The notes: generated by a model from the letters alone, not told the origin. A stretch of DNA of 64,000 nucleotides from Lithobates sylvaticus (GCA_028564925.1 CM053029.1:579922955-579986954); one strand, 5' to 3'; positions 43,918 to 55,855 are shown, counted from the first letter of the stretch. Numbers and translations are program-made.

Positions 43918-44639
43918 TAATGCCGCGTACACACGTGCAGACTTTTGCTGGCGGACTTAGTCCAGCGGACAATCCCGCGGGACTTTCCAGCTAGGTCCGC
44001 TGGACTTTCCGAGCGTGTGGACTTGCCCACACACGCACGGACTTCTCCAGCGGATAATCCGCCGGCCAAAAGTCCGCGGGACTTTTGAAAATGAACGGAC
44101 TTGCCCACACACGGAGCAGTCCGTTCATTTCGAACGTAACTTCAGGTTACGTAGCTAGCGTAGGCAGTAAATGCCGCCGCGCTAGCTCCGTAAGCTGGCA
44201 TGGATTTAAAGGGAATCCCCACGCCGAAAAAACGGCGTGGGGGTTCCCCCCAAATCCAAGTCAGACCCTCATCCGAGCACGCAGCCTGGCAGGCCAGGAA
44301 AGGGGTGGGGACGAACGAGCGCCCCCCCCTCCTGAGCCGTACCAGGCCGCGTGCCCTCAACATGGGGGGTGCCCTGGGGAAAGGGGGGCCGTGCGGCCCC
44401 CCCACCCCAAAGCACCTTGTCCCCATGTTGATGAGGACAAGGGCCTCTTCCCGACAACCCTGGCCGTTGGTTGTCGGGGTCTGCGGGCGGGGGCTTATCG
44501 GAATCTGGGAGCCCCCTTTAATAAGGGGGCCCCAGATACCGGCCCCCCACCCTATGTGAATGAGTATGGGGTACGATGTACCCCTACCCATTAACCTAAG
44601 GTGTAAAATGTAAAGTACAAAAACACACACACTTTTTGA

Positions 44640-44975
44640 AAAAATATTTTATTGCACTGCTCCGGGGGTCTTCTTCCGTCTTGGGGGTCTTCTCGCCGGA
44701 CTCCTCCGCTCTCTTCTGCTCTTTTACCTAGCTCTTTCACGAGCGGAGGAGTCCGGCTACCTTCTTCGTCGTCGCCGCCGTCGTCTGGGGGTCTCGATCC
44801 GCCTTCGGGGGTCTTCCGGGGGTCTCTTCTGTTCTTGCGGCGGTCGTCGTCTTCCGCGCCGCCGGCGCCGCCTTCTTCTTCTTGTCCTTCTTGTTCTTCT
44901 TCTTCTTCCGATGTTGACCCGTCGCTGTCTCTGCCCGGAATGCCTGTGCCGCTCTGCGCTGGGACTTATATAGGG
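44640..44975 (-). promoter_or_regulatory. TATA-to-poly(A) unit in the left arm
   Basis: Minus-strand order: ctatataagtccc near 44970, a GC- and GAAGAA-rich stretch without ATG, then AATAAA near 44645-44652 followed by a GT-rich tract. It looks like a compact transcription unit pointing away from the palindrome centre. It is an inference from signals only. Confidence 0.4.
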
Positions 44976-45118
44976 ACATGGGGGACAGGGTCACATGTTC
45001 ATGTCACATGGTGACCCCGCCCCCTTGTGATGTCACAGTCCCAGCATCCTCCGGGACTGTGACAACACAAGGGGGCGGGGTCACCATGTGACATGTGCAT
45101 GTGACCCTGTCCCCATGC

Positions 45119-45475
45119 CCCTATATAAGTCCCAGCGCAGCGCGGCACAAGCATTCCGGGCAGAGAGAGCGTCGGGTCAACATCGGAAGAAGAAGAACAA
45201 GAAGAAGGACAAGAAGAAGAAGAAGAAGGCGCCGGCGGCGCGGAAGACGACGACCGCCGCAAGAACAGAAGAGACCCCCGGAAGACCCCCGAAGGCGGAT
45301 CGAGACCCCAGACGACGGCGACGACGAAGAAGGTAGCCGGACTCCTCCGTTCGTGAAAGAGCTAGGTAAAAGAGCAGAAGAGAGCGGAGGAGTCCGGCGA
45401 GAAGACCCCCAAGACGGAAGAAGACCCCCGGAGCAGTGCAATAAAATATTTTTTCAAAAGTGTGTGTGTTTTTTG
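45119..45475 (+). promoter_or_regulatory. TATA-to-poly(A) unit in the right arm
   Basis: The mirror of the left unit: cctatataagtcccagc at about 45120-45136, a purine-rich body with no ATG in about 320 bp, AATAAA near 45440-45445, then gtgtgtgtgttttt. The two units are divergent, with TATA-like boxes about 150 bp apart. A Lys-rich open frame crosses the unit, but its ATG lies upstream of the TATA. Confidence 0.4.
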
Positions 45476-46199
45476 TACTTTACATTTTACACCTTAGGTG
45501 AATGGGTAGGGGTACATCGTACCCCATACTCATTCACATAGGGTGGGGGGCCGGGATCTGGGGGCCCCCTTATTAAAGGGGGTTCCCAGATTCCGATAAG
45601 CCCCCGCCCGCAGACCCCGACAACCAACGGCCAGGGTTGTCGGGAAGAGGCCCTTGTCCTCATCAACATGGGGACAAGGTGCTTTGGGGGGGGGGGCCGC
45701 ACGGCCCCCCTTTCCCCAGGGCACCCCCCATGTTGAGGGCACGCGGCCTGGTACGGCTCAGGAGGGGGGGGGGCGCTCGTTCGTCCCCACCCCTTTCCTG
45801 GCCTGCCAGGCTGCGTGCTCGGATGAGGGTCTGACATGGATTTGGGGGGAACCCCCACGCCGTTTTTTCGGCGTGGGGAGTCCCTTTAAATCCATGCTAG
45901 GTCACGGAGCTAGCGCGGCGGCAGTAACTGCCTACGCTAGCTACGTAACCTGAAGTCACGTGCTAAATGAACGGACTTGCCGATGAGCGGCAAGTCCGTT
46001 CATTTCAAAAGTCCCGCGGACTTGCCCACTAACGGCGGGATTGTCCGCCGGACTGCCAAGTCCAGCGGATAATTTTAAAACCAAACTTAAAACTTTGGCG
46101 CCAAAAAGTCCGCCGGACTTTGGCGCCAAAAAGTCCGCCGGCGCCCACACACGAGGGGATTATCCGCGGGATTGTCCCTTCGTGTGTACCCCATCCCCG

Positions 46200-46548
46200 T
46201 GCTGTACAAATGCAAAAATTCCTGTGTAAATGACACTAGCAGTGAAGGGATTAACCAGGGGTGGCAGTGTAGGGGTTAAGTGTGTCCTAGGGGCGTGTTA
46301 CTAACTGTGGGGGGCATGGCTGTGTTACTGATCACTGATCTCTGCTCCAATCACAGGGAGCAGAGATCAGTGTCACTGTTTAATTCCGCATCTCCCCGTT
46401 CGTCCTTCCCGTGAGACAATTGCGGGTATCCCCGCAGCGATCGAGTCTGCGCATGCGACGGCATATTCAAAGGGATGTACCTGTATGCCCTTATGCCTGT
46501 CCGTGCCATTCTGCCGACGTACATCGTCGCGCGCCGGTCGGGAAGCGG
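46200..46548. mobile_element. TTAA-flanked family fragment, end part
   Basis: It runs from gtgtaaatgacactagcag to ccggtcgggaagcgg before TTAA (46549-46552). It overlaps in content with the fragment at 42986-43660, so the two are not simply halves of one element split by the foldback. Confidence 0.7.
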
Positions 46549-46552
46549 TTAA

Positions 46553-47904
46553 AGATGATATTACGCCAAGTCCATAGATACCTAACAAGTCACGCTTTAA
46601 AATTGCGCACACTCGTGGAATGGCGCCAAACTTCAGTACTTAAAAATCTCCATAGGCGGCACTTTAAATTTTTTTTACAGATTACATGTTTAGAGTTACA
46701 GAGGAGGTCTAGTGCTAGAATTATTGCTCTCGCTCTAACGATCGCGGCGTATGTACTGTAACCTGTGTGTATCTGGCTCTGATACTAGCCAGTGCCTCAC
46801 CAGCCACTGACCTCACCGCACGTCCCTGATGCACACATGTATTAGCCTGGAAGCTGCCATGATGTTTCTTGTAAGAAAGCAGAAGAAGTAATAGCTGAAA
46901 ATGCAACCATTAACTGATTGTTACTTGCTTCAGCTTGAAGTTTAGCAAAGGTGTGATTCACATCGGAAAAACCAAAAATCCATATGCAGGTAAAACATTT
47001 CCCAAATACACATTTTATTTATTTTATTTAGAAGTTACCTTTAAGTTGTATCTTACTTGGGTAAACACAGCTCTGTTTTTTCAGCTAGCCCTTTGTGCCC
47101 TCACTCCGTACCTCCATATTATATAAATATATATAATCATCTGCCAAAAGAACCAGACTTCAGCTGTTTGCCCCCCAGGCCACTTTTATTGTTCCAAATT
47201 TTGCTAAGGGTCACAATTGTAAATTTACTAATATTTATCTTCCTGAACACTTGTATAAGAAAAATAAATCGTGATGCTCTAGGACCTAGCCCATGTCATG
47301 CCGCCTTCGCGCAAAATATGCCCTGTCTACCAGCTTTGTGATCCCATTACATTCTCTGTTACTTGTTGGTTGAACTTTTGTAAGCTTAATATGGTTATAA
47401 TCAGTTTGAAACGTTGTTTTTTTTTTTTTTTTAAATAAGTCATGGATATTACTTTTCATTTCTGATTTTTTTTTTTTTAAATATAGAAATAAAAAATGTA
47501 ATAAATAAATAAATATACTTTTTTGGATTTTTGAAAAAAATATTCTTGATTTTAATAAAAGGTTCTTAAAAAGGATCTTTAAAAGGTTTTGCAAGGGAAG
47601 AGTCCTTTTTTGTTTTCTCTTTTGGGACCATGTAGCATTTAGTTTTGCCTCTATTAGATGGTATCAATATGGCATGACATCATTAGGGAATGTGACCTAT
47701 GTTTCCCCCATAAGCTCGGGGGACGACATCTAGAGTAAGGCTGTAGGAGGGCGAATATTATAAATAAATAAATAAATAAATCATCATTAACTACTTACCA
47801 CCTATAGGTTCTCTAACCACACAAGACTGGACCTTAGAAAACCATAATTATATTTGGGTCAACTTTAGTATATGCATGTCTTTTCTATAACTCAGAGCAT
47901 TTCT
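46553..47904. other. Gene-free AT-rich DNA
   Basis: No gene is seen. T runs lie near 47417 and 47470 and a (AAAT)n tract near 47757-47780. Confidence 0.4.
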
Positions 47905-48320
47905 AATTTGACCACCAATGTAAGGCAGCACTTCTCCACTGACCGCTGTACACTAATCACCGATATAAGAATACGCTTCTCCATGGACCACCAATGTATC
48001 GGTTTAATCCACTGAGCACCAATGTAGGGCAACTCTTCTCCACTGACCACCAATGTAAGGGAAAAGCACACTTTCCGCCAATGTAAGACAGCACTTCTCC
48101 GCTGACCACCAATGTAAGGGGGGATTTCTTCACTGACCAACAATAACAGGGGCAACTTTTCTACTTACCACCAATGTAAGGGGAATTTACACTAAAAGTA
48201 ATAGGGAGTTGTACACTTACAATCAATCAATTTATAAGGGCATTTACAATAGTCACATCAATGTATCTGGGATATTTACACTGATCACCAAAGTAATGGG
48301 GATATTTATGCTGACAATGG
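47905..48320. repeat. Degenerate minisatellite
   Basis: Variants of gaccaccaatgtaagg recur about every 35-45 bp through the stretch with heavy decay. The open frame on the minus strand is a repeat artefact. Confidence 0.75.
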
Positions 48321-48469
48321 TCCAGTGTCCAGGTCCAGGATAGTTGAAAGGAGCTTCCCCAATGTTCAGGAGCTATTTCAAGGCAATTGATCCGCTGAAA
48401 ACCATCGGAAGCCGCCCTAGCTTTGTCTTCATTTCAATACATAGAAGCGTTCACTTTCACTTATCCTTA

Positions 48470-48672
48470 TGCTCCGTACACACGGTCGGACTTGCCAATG
48501 GACTAAGCTCCATCGGCATTTCTGACGGAAAGATTTAGAACATTCTATATCTAAGTCTGTCGGAAATGCCGGCAGAAAAAGTCAGATGGGGCATACACAC
48601 GATCAGAAATGTCCGATGAAAAGCTCCCACTGAACTTTTTCTGCCGGAAAGTCCGGCCGTGTGTACACGGCA
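48470..48672. mobile_element. Short Harbinger-type MITE
   Basis: Termini tgctccgtacacacggtcgg and complement, with TSD TTA at 48467-48469 and 48673-48675. Confidence 0.88.
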
Positions 48673-48869
48673 TTAGTAGTAATGTGCTAAAAAAATATTA
48701 ATAGTTGATATACTCCTTCAATTTTAAAATGACATATGTGGTGTTGGCCTTAGGCTATATTTAGATGGGTGTTAGATGCAAAGAGTATCTAGCATTTGTG
48801 TTGGGTCAACCTGCAGTGGCGTTGAAGTACTATTGCTATACTAGCAGGCCCTGAGCCACTTACAGTGGG

Positions 48870-49949
48870 AAAAATATTTTTTTGCAGATTTTGTAAGTTT
48901 GCCCACTTAAAAAGAAATGAAGGGTCTATCATTTTTATTGTAGGTGTATTATAAATGATAGAGACAGAATATCAAATAAATCCAGAAAAAAATTATAATA
49001 CAAATGTTATAAATTGAGTTGCAGTTCAGTGAGTAAAATAAGTGATCCCTAAGCAACATATGACTTAGTACTTGGTGGAGAAACCCTTGTTGATAAGCAC
49101 AGAGATAAGAATTTCCTTGTAGTTGGTGACCAGGTTTGCACACATCTCAGGAGGGATTTTGTTCTACTCTTCTTTACAGATCTTCTTTAAATACTTGAGG
49201 TTTCTTGGCTGTCGCTTGGCAACTCGAAGATTCATCTCCCTCCATACATTTTCTATAGGATTAAGGTCCGGAGATGGACTAGGCAACTCCATGACCTCAA
49301 TTTGCTTCTTCTTGAGCCACACCTTTGTTGACTTGGCGGTATGTTTTGGGTCATTGTCATGCTGGAAGACACAGCCACGATCCATCTTCAGTTTTTTGGC
49401 TCAGGGAAGAAGGTTCTCATCCAAGATTTTACAATACATGGCCCCGTCCATTGGCTCCTCAATGTGGCAAAGTCGGCCTTTATCTTTAGCAGAGAAATAG
49501 ACCTACAGTATAATGTTTCCACCTCCATACTTAACTGTAGGGATGGTGTTCTTAGTGTCCTATTCAGCATTTTTCTTCCTCTAAACACAGTGAGTCAAGT
49601 TAATCCAAAACAGCTCAATTCTGGTCTCATCTGACCACAGCACTTTCTCCCAACCCTTCTCTCAATCATTTAGATGTTCATTGGCAAGCTTCAGACGGGC
49701 CTGTACATGTGCCTTCTTGAGGAGGGGGACCTTGCGGGCGCTGCAGGATTTCAATCCATGGTGGCGTATTGTGTTACCAATGTTTTTTTTGGTGACTGTG
49801 GTCCCAACTGCCTTGAGATCATTCATAAGCTCCTCCTGTGTAGTTCCGGACTGATCCCTCACTTTATAGAGCTTGCATTGTCTATAAAGGCAGGGACACC
49901 TGCCTGCGTGTAAAAGCAGGTGTCCCATTACTTTTGGCAATATAGTGTA
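48870..49949 (-). mobile_element. Tc1 transposon of a third family
   Basis: Minus strand: the terminus with atattgccaaaagtaatggg near 49930-49949, the transposase, then 3' noncoding sequence to about 48870. The terminal word recurs as isolated fragments near 51120 and 57965. A candidate solo LTR sits directly at its 5' end. Confidence 0.85.
49164..49862 (-). pseudogene. Tc1 transposase, broken
   Basis: The readable order is SGTTQEELMNDLKAVGTTV (helix-turn-helix end), KKAHVQARLKLANEH, a SDETRIELF segment with the first catalytic Asp, [12 protein letters not shown] with the second, and [12 protein letters not shown] with the Glu, spaced as in DD34E enzymes. At least three in-frame stops interrupt the middle: one before WEKVL, one after LTHCV, and others near the AKDKGRL segment. 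The initiating region upstream is eroded. The protein would have moved its own family; this copy cannot. Confidence 0.87.
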
Positions 49950-51043
49950 TGTAGCGGCCATAACCCTCAGAGGGGCGGCCTTGACCTTTGGGCTTACCGG
50001 TTACCTCCGCTTGGCTTGTCAGTGAATGTCCAGGGGTTCGAAGGGTTAGTACCCAACAACTTTGGATGCTGACACAATAAAAGTCCTTTTTAAGGTTTTT
50101 ATTTCTGCAGGGGTAACATCCAACATAACACAATCTCAGATAGGAATAGAGGGCACGGGTGAAGAAACTCAGGCACCTTGTACTGCTGACATCCACAGAA
50201 TGTCTCTAATCAAACCCAGAGAGTAGCCACTCGCAGCTGGGCTCTTCAATGCTGGACAAACCTCTAGCCAGGTATGGCAGCCAACAATGTGATCCGGAAA
50301 CTTGCAAAAAGTCTCTGACCCAGAATAAACTTTCAACTGAAGGTGAATAGGAACCTTTCCCCAGTACCTGGAACTTTCTCTGTCTCCTTGGCAGTACCGT
50401 GGAAGTGTGGATTCTTTAGTGTCCATAACAACTCAGCTTCCAGGCTCTTACTGAGATGCCAGCCTGTTGGCCCTCCTCCGATGAGTCCTCCCCCGGTCGC
50501 TTACACGAGCCGCGGTGCCCCCCCAAGACCGAGAGCACACCGGGACGCCTTGAATCCTCCTTCAGTTACTGGGCCTTGGGCTGGCTAGCTCCGAGACTCG
50601 GGAACAGACGGATCCCCACCCCAGACCATGCGGGTCTATGGGGCTAGTCAAACTGATCATGTTGCGGGACGGCAAACGCTCCCAGGCCCGGGACCCCACG
50701 CGGGGCTACCCCGGTCCAGAACCAGGAAACAGGACTGCGGCCGAACCCCGAACACGTGACTTCAGCACCTTAAGTACCCTTCCCCAGACTACACAGTGGG
50801 GCCAGGCGCACCCACTGATTGACTCCGGGGAAGATTGATACCTAAGAGGTCCAACCAGGCCTGGTTCTAGGCCTGTCATGGGTACCTCACTGCACCCATG
50901 ACCAGGCAGAACCCTAGTACAGCCCAGCCAAACTGATGCCAAAGCAAACCTGTACAATTAACCCTCAGAACCCCATTACTGTTCTGAGGGAAAAAACTAA
51001 ATTTCCACGTATAGCGCACACTCGTTAAAGTGTGACCGCTACA
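49950..51043. mobile_element. Candidate solo LTR (fossil)
   Basis: It runs from tgtagcgg to ccgctaca, the TG…CA form of an LTR, with the 4-bp duplication tgta on both sides (49946-49949, 51044-51047). The length of 1.09 kb and GC-rich right half fit an LTR. Family is unknown. The minus orientation is likelier, from a possible TATA near 50765 and AATAAA near 50097. No internal region remains. Confidence 0.6.
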
Positions 51044-52475
51044 TGTACATCTCACAACAGAAACAACAATGATGTAAGACAAAAAAAAGAACCCAAAAAA
51101 TCCACGTGAATGGTAGGCATCCCAATACTTTTGATAATATTGTGTATTTGTAGAAGCTCCTTGTTCTATAACATATACAGTATGTTTTTTTTTTATAGTA
51201 TTTTGTTGCTAGTCTTTCTTGGCATCTCATGTAGGGTCAGGAAATCTTTGTGTTGTTGATGAATGAAACTTGCTTTTTTTTTTTTCCCCCTTGAGGAGAA
51301 TGAGCAAGATCATTGTTTCCTCCATTGCCCGATCGATGACTTGCTGAGTCACAGACGTGGCAAGTTCAGCTGTAGGCTGAACCTGCCAAGTTATACGATG
51401 TGAATTAATGTCCAAAGAGCAGCAGCCAACTCTAATTTAAGCTCCTGGGTTGAACTTGTTTTTAGTTGTGGGGGGTGAAAGGGCACTGTGTACCCATTAA
51501 TTAATCTAATCCATATCCATCCACTTTAGTACTTTCTCGGGGTGCATGGTTCCAAGAATTCTATGAAGATAAAGTCATATTTAAGCCTCCAAAATCCAGC
51601 CCTGTCACTAAGCCTATATAAAAGAAGGGAAAACTTAAGCCATTTAAAGTTTTAAGATCTTTAAAACGTTTTAAAAACTTTTTGAAAATTAATCTATTCA
51701 GTCAACTTTTCCAGAAAAAAAGGGAATAAAAAATACGAAATCCCTCTCCTTTAACAGAAGCACGGCTTAGACTATGGCAGTAATAATACAAGGTGATCTC
51801 CTGTGTCTATTCAGGAGTTACCAGGGGTCCTAACGTGGATCTAGTAGCAAGTATAAGCAATTGCTAAGCTTTGCCTAGAACATATGTACCCTTATTATAA
51901 GAAAAACGAAGGCAAGCAAAAAAATAAAAAATAAATAAGATTAAGGAAAATATAACCAGATGTCAGGCTAAAAGCGCTATCAATTATTTTCTAAACCTTA
52001 AACATTTAAATGTGAAATATTTTTACTATATCTTTTTCCCTCTTGAGTCTTGTTACATTAAATTGCTCTCATGAAATGGATGCAAAGAAAACTGGGAGTT
52101 TCAACATATCATTTAATTCACATTTATCAAACACAAATTCTTTTATTTTTTATTTTTTTTCTAGTAGCTTGTAAACTGTTATAGGAAAAAATGAACTGTA
52201 TTCCTCGGTGGTAGCAAAGTGTGAATTTCCTGTCACTATTGAACTGTAAGCTATCTGTGATTAGGTGAAACTTGTAGTTTTAATCCTTTAGTGGTGACGG
52301 CAGATCGAACGTAGCAATGAATGCCGGTGCTGAGCCGCCGCTTTCTAGAACTGGTGTGTGTTGAGGTCAAGAGGTGTCAATGGGAGTGACTGCATCCAGT
52401 GTGCTGCATGGCTTTGCCAACTTTTTGCTTGTTTGTTTTATTGATTACAGACAAAGGATAAAACATACTTAAAGC
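51044..52475. other. Gene-free DNA with a CNE-like stretch
   Basis: A Tc1 terminal fragment lies near 51100-51150. Bases about 51230-51500 are complex and repeat-free and hold TGCTGAGTCAC, a Maf/NF-E2-type site, and ATTAATTAATC. Bases 52383-52473 recur at 55768-55855. No gene is seen. Confidence 0.4.
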
Positions 52476-52730
52476 GGTATTCCACCCTAAAGTGGAACTT
52501 CCGCTCATAGGAACCCCCCCCCCCCCTCCGGTGTCACATTTGGCACCTTTCAGGGGGGAGCGGGGTGCAGATACCTGTCTAAGACAGGTATTTACACCCA
52601 TTTCCGGGCATAAACTCCCACGGGAGTTTACGCCACTTCCTGTCCCGGCGCGATATCTGCCGGGACACACACGGGTCCCAGCAGACAGCGCAGATGATTC
52701 TCATTGCGCTGCGCGACTGTGTCACTGTGC
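52476..52730. mobile_element. TTAA-type MITE, left end
   Basis: Begins agcggtattccaccct after TTAA (52472-52475). It contains hairpins such as ctgtctaagacag (52574-52590) and aactcccacgggagtt (52612-52628), then gives way to a minisatellite. No right end is seen. Confidence 0.6.
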
Positions 52731-54535
52731 CCATCAAAAGCAGCCACTGTGCCCATCAATTGCAGCCACTGTGCCCATAAAACGCTGCCACTGTGCTATC
52801 AAATGCAGCCACTGTGCTATCAAACACAGCCACTGTGCCCATCAATTGCAGCCACTGTGCCCATCAAACACTGACACTGTGCCTATCAAACGCAGCCACT
52901 GTGCCATTAAACGCAGCCACTGTGCTATCAAACACAGCCACTGTGCCCGTCAATTGCAGCCACTGTGCTATCAAACACAGCCACTGTGCCCATCAATTGC
53001 AGCCACTGTGCCCATCAAACGCTGACACTGTGCCATCAAACGCAGCCACTGTGCTATCAAACAAAGCTGCTGTGCCCATCAATTGCTGCCACTGTGCCAT
53101 CAAACGCAGCCACTGTGCCCATCAATTGCAGCCACTGTGCCCATCAAACGCTGACACTGTGCCTATCAAACGCAGCCACTGTGCCATTAAACGCAGCCAC
53201 TGTGCTATCAAACACAGCCACTGTGCCCATCTATTGCAGCCACTGTGCTATCAAACACAGCCACTGTGCCCATCAATTGCAGCCACTGTGCCCATCAAAC
53301 GCTGACACTGTGCCATCAAACGCAGCCACTGTGCTATCAAACAAAGCTACTGTGCCCATCAATTGATGCCACTGTGCCATCAAACGCAGCCACTGTGCCC
53401 ATCAATTGCAGCCACTGTGCCCATCAAACGCTGACACTGTGCCATCAAATGCAGCCACTGTGCTATCAAACAAAGCTACTGTGCCCATCAATTGCTGCCA
53501 CTGTGCCATCAAACGCAGCCACTGTGCCCATCAATTGCAGCCACTGTGCCCATCAAACGCTGGCACTGTGCCATCAAACGCTGCCACTGTACCATCAAAT
53601 GCAGCCACTGTGCCGATCAAACGCTGCCACTGTGCCATCAAATTCAGCCACTGTGCCCATCAAATGCAGCCACTGTGCCCATCAATTGCAGCCACTGTGC
53701 CCATCAAACGCTGCCACTGTGCCATCAAACACAGCCACTGTGCCATCAAACGCAGCCACTGTGCCCATCAATTGCAGCCACTGTGCCCATCAAACGCTGA
53801 CACTGTGCCTATCAAACGCAGCCACTGTGCCATTAAACGCAGCCACTGTGCTATCAAACACAGCCACTGTGCCCATCTATTGCAGCCACTGTGCTATCAA
53901 ACACAGCCACTGTGCCCATCAATTGCAGCCACTGTGCCCATCAAACGCTGACACTGTGCCATCAAACGCAGCCACTGTGCTATCAAACAAAGCTACTGTG
54001 CCCATCAATTGATGCCACTGTGCCATCAAACGCAGCCACTGTGCCCATCAATTGCAGCCACTGTGCCCATCAAACGCTGACACTGTGCCATCAAATGCAG
54101 CCACTGTGCTATCAAACAAAGCTACTGTGCCCATCAATTGCTGCTACTGTGCCATCAAACGCAGCCACTGTGCCCATCAATTGCAGCCACTGTGCCCATC
54201 AAACGCTGGCACTGTGCCCATCAAACGCTGGCACTGTACCATCAAATGCAGCCACTGTGCCGATCAAACGCTGCCACTGTGCCATCAAATTCAGCCACTG
54301 TGCCCATCAAATGCAGCCACTGTGCCCATCAATTGCAGCCACTGTGCCCATCAAACGCTGCCACTGTGCCATCAAACACAGCCACTGTGCTATCAAACGC
54401 AGCCACTGTGCCAATCAAGCGCAGCCACTGTGCCATCAAATGCAGCTACTGTACCCATCAGTTGCTGCCAGTGTGCCCATCAATTGCTGCCAATGTGCCA
54501 ATCAATTGCCGCTACTGTGCCCCAGTAGTTGGATT
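52731..54535. repeat. Minisatellite of about 19-22 bp, 1.8 kb
   Basis: Units vary around cccatcaaacgcagccactg. All three forward frames stay open over long runs because units lack stops. A larger repeat of about 647 bp is visible: catctattgcagcc at 53229 and 53876 with matching neighbours. It is not coding. Confidence 0.97.
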
Positions 54536-55510
54536 CAATAGTGTTAGTGTGTGGGTAATCTGGGTCAAGTTACAAGTCATTTTCAGTGTAATGTGGATGA
54601 GGTTTTGGAATGAGGAAAGGGAGGTGCCAAGATCACAAAGGGGAGGCCAAGCAATGGAGCTTCTCAGTTAAAGCAAGTGTTATAGCCAATGCTGGTCTAG
54701 CAATCAATTGTTAATTCAAGGAGACCAATATGTTTGAATCCAATCTGAATCATCTTTGGGTGCCAAGTGATTGAGCTTTCTTCCGGTAGCAAGTTCTGTG
54801 GGATGAGGCATAAGGCGTGTAGACGTGGAGATCACCTCAATGGCGGGTGGACAAGGGACCATTAATGTGTGGCGGGAATGGTTTAGTACTCCATAGTGGT
54901 CTTTGCCTAGGCTGGAGCAGTCCCCAACCATATGCGGTACCGTGGAGAGTCATCCAAGTCAAAGGTCAATAGGCCATCAAATGCAGCTGAATTAAGAGTG
55001 GGGTAAGCGAACGATGATGCAGTAAGTTTAGTTCAATGGAGGTGGTTTGAAGTGATTAGTGTGAGTAGTTTATCGAGCAAGTTATTGGGGGATGTTTAAG
55101 CTAGGCAAGGTATGATGCATAGGTTGTGGAGCAAGTGATGTGTTGTGTGTTCATGTAATGCATCCAATTTTCTCCAATTTAGCCTAGTTAGTATTTCAGT
55201 GTTAAGTTAATGCTATCAATGAGTCATGATCCTGATAAGTTGTATTCGGATTTATTATATAGTTAATCCCATCAAGCAATATCGTCATAGAGAGTCCCAA
55301 TGTGCCAATTTGGATTTCATTAAAGGTTGTATGCAGAGAATTACGTGCCAATAGGTTCTTGACTTATTGTGGCTTGAAATTAGTGTATAATAATAGTATT
55401 TAGATCATTATATATAGGTCTGTTGATGATCTCTGGTTTATGGTGTCATATGCAAGAAGAGAAGTTCGGGTTTTCCCATGCCAAATTGTATGTGCCCAAT
55501 TTTTCGCAAG
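54536..55510. other. Gene-free unique DNA
   Basis: Nothing recognisable. No gene is seen on either strand. Confidence 0.4.
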
Positions 55511-55855
55511 TCAATTGCCACTACTGTGCCCCATCAAATGATGCCAGTGTGCCCATTAATTGCCGCTACTGTGCCCCATCAAATGCTGCCAGTGTGCATT
55601 GCCAGGCACTTACCTGTCTCGCAGCGAGTCAGCGGCGGTGTCCTGCACGCTCCTCGATGTCTTCTTTTGTCATCTCTATCAGGCGTCCAATCACAGCGCC
55701 TGACGTTTCAGCCAATCAGGTGACAGGTAACAGACCCGAGCACCTGATTGGCTGAGAGGCGGTTCAGTGACTGCATCAAGTGTGCTGCATGGGTTTGCCA
55801 ACTTTTTTCTTGTTTGTTTTATTGATTACAGACAAAGGATAAAACATACTTAAAG
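55511..55855. repeat. Minisatellite remnant and duplicated flank
   Basis: A few decayed units of the 52.7-kb minisatellite lie at 55511-55600. Bases 55768-55855 then repeat 52383-52473 (ctgcatcaagtgtgctgcat) up to the TTAA. Confidence 0.75.

Larger units (their letters stand above)
43921..46193. mobile_element. Giant foldback element, copy 1 (2.27 kb)
   Basis: It starts tgccgcgtacacacgtgcag after TAA (43918-43920), as in the Harbinger MITEs, and ends cgtgtgtacccca. The inner arms, about 44140-45020 and 45065-45960, are near-perfect inverted copies around a centre near 45045. The outer 150-200 bp of each side share words (tccgcggga, ccagcggac) but are not exact complements. Smaller palindromes lie inside the arms (ccccacgccgaaaaaacggc near 44218). 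The right TAA is not visible. Reading frames across it are mirrored artefacts. Confidence 0.85.

Noticed and set aside
44085-45541. Gly/Pro- and Lys-rich proteins encoded by the foldback element
   Set aside because: The frames appear in mirrored pairs in both arms and their ATG lies upstream of the TATA-like box. Composition explains their openness.
42986-46548. One TTAA element split by the giant foldback
   Set aside because: The two parts overlap in family content (both include the segment with aatgacactggcagtgaagg-like sequence), so they are better read as two fragments.
50030-50060. tRNA-like B box (ggttcgaa)
   Set aside because: No A box, acceptor stem or clover-leaf pairing was found around it.
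52731-54535. CRISPR-like array
   Set aside because: Units are contiguous without unique spacers, vary in sequence, and lie in an animal genome. It is a minisatellite.
52492-54671. Long Cys/His-rich open frames in three forward frames
   Set aside because: They follow the minisatellite unit, which lacks stops in all frames. No frame is favoured and no start or flanking gene structure exists.
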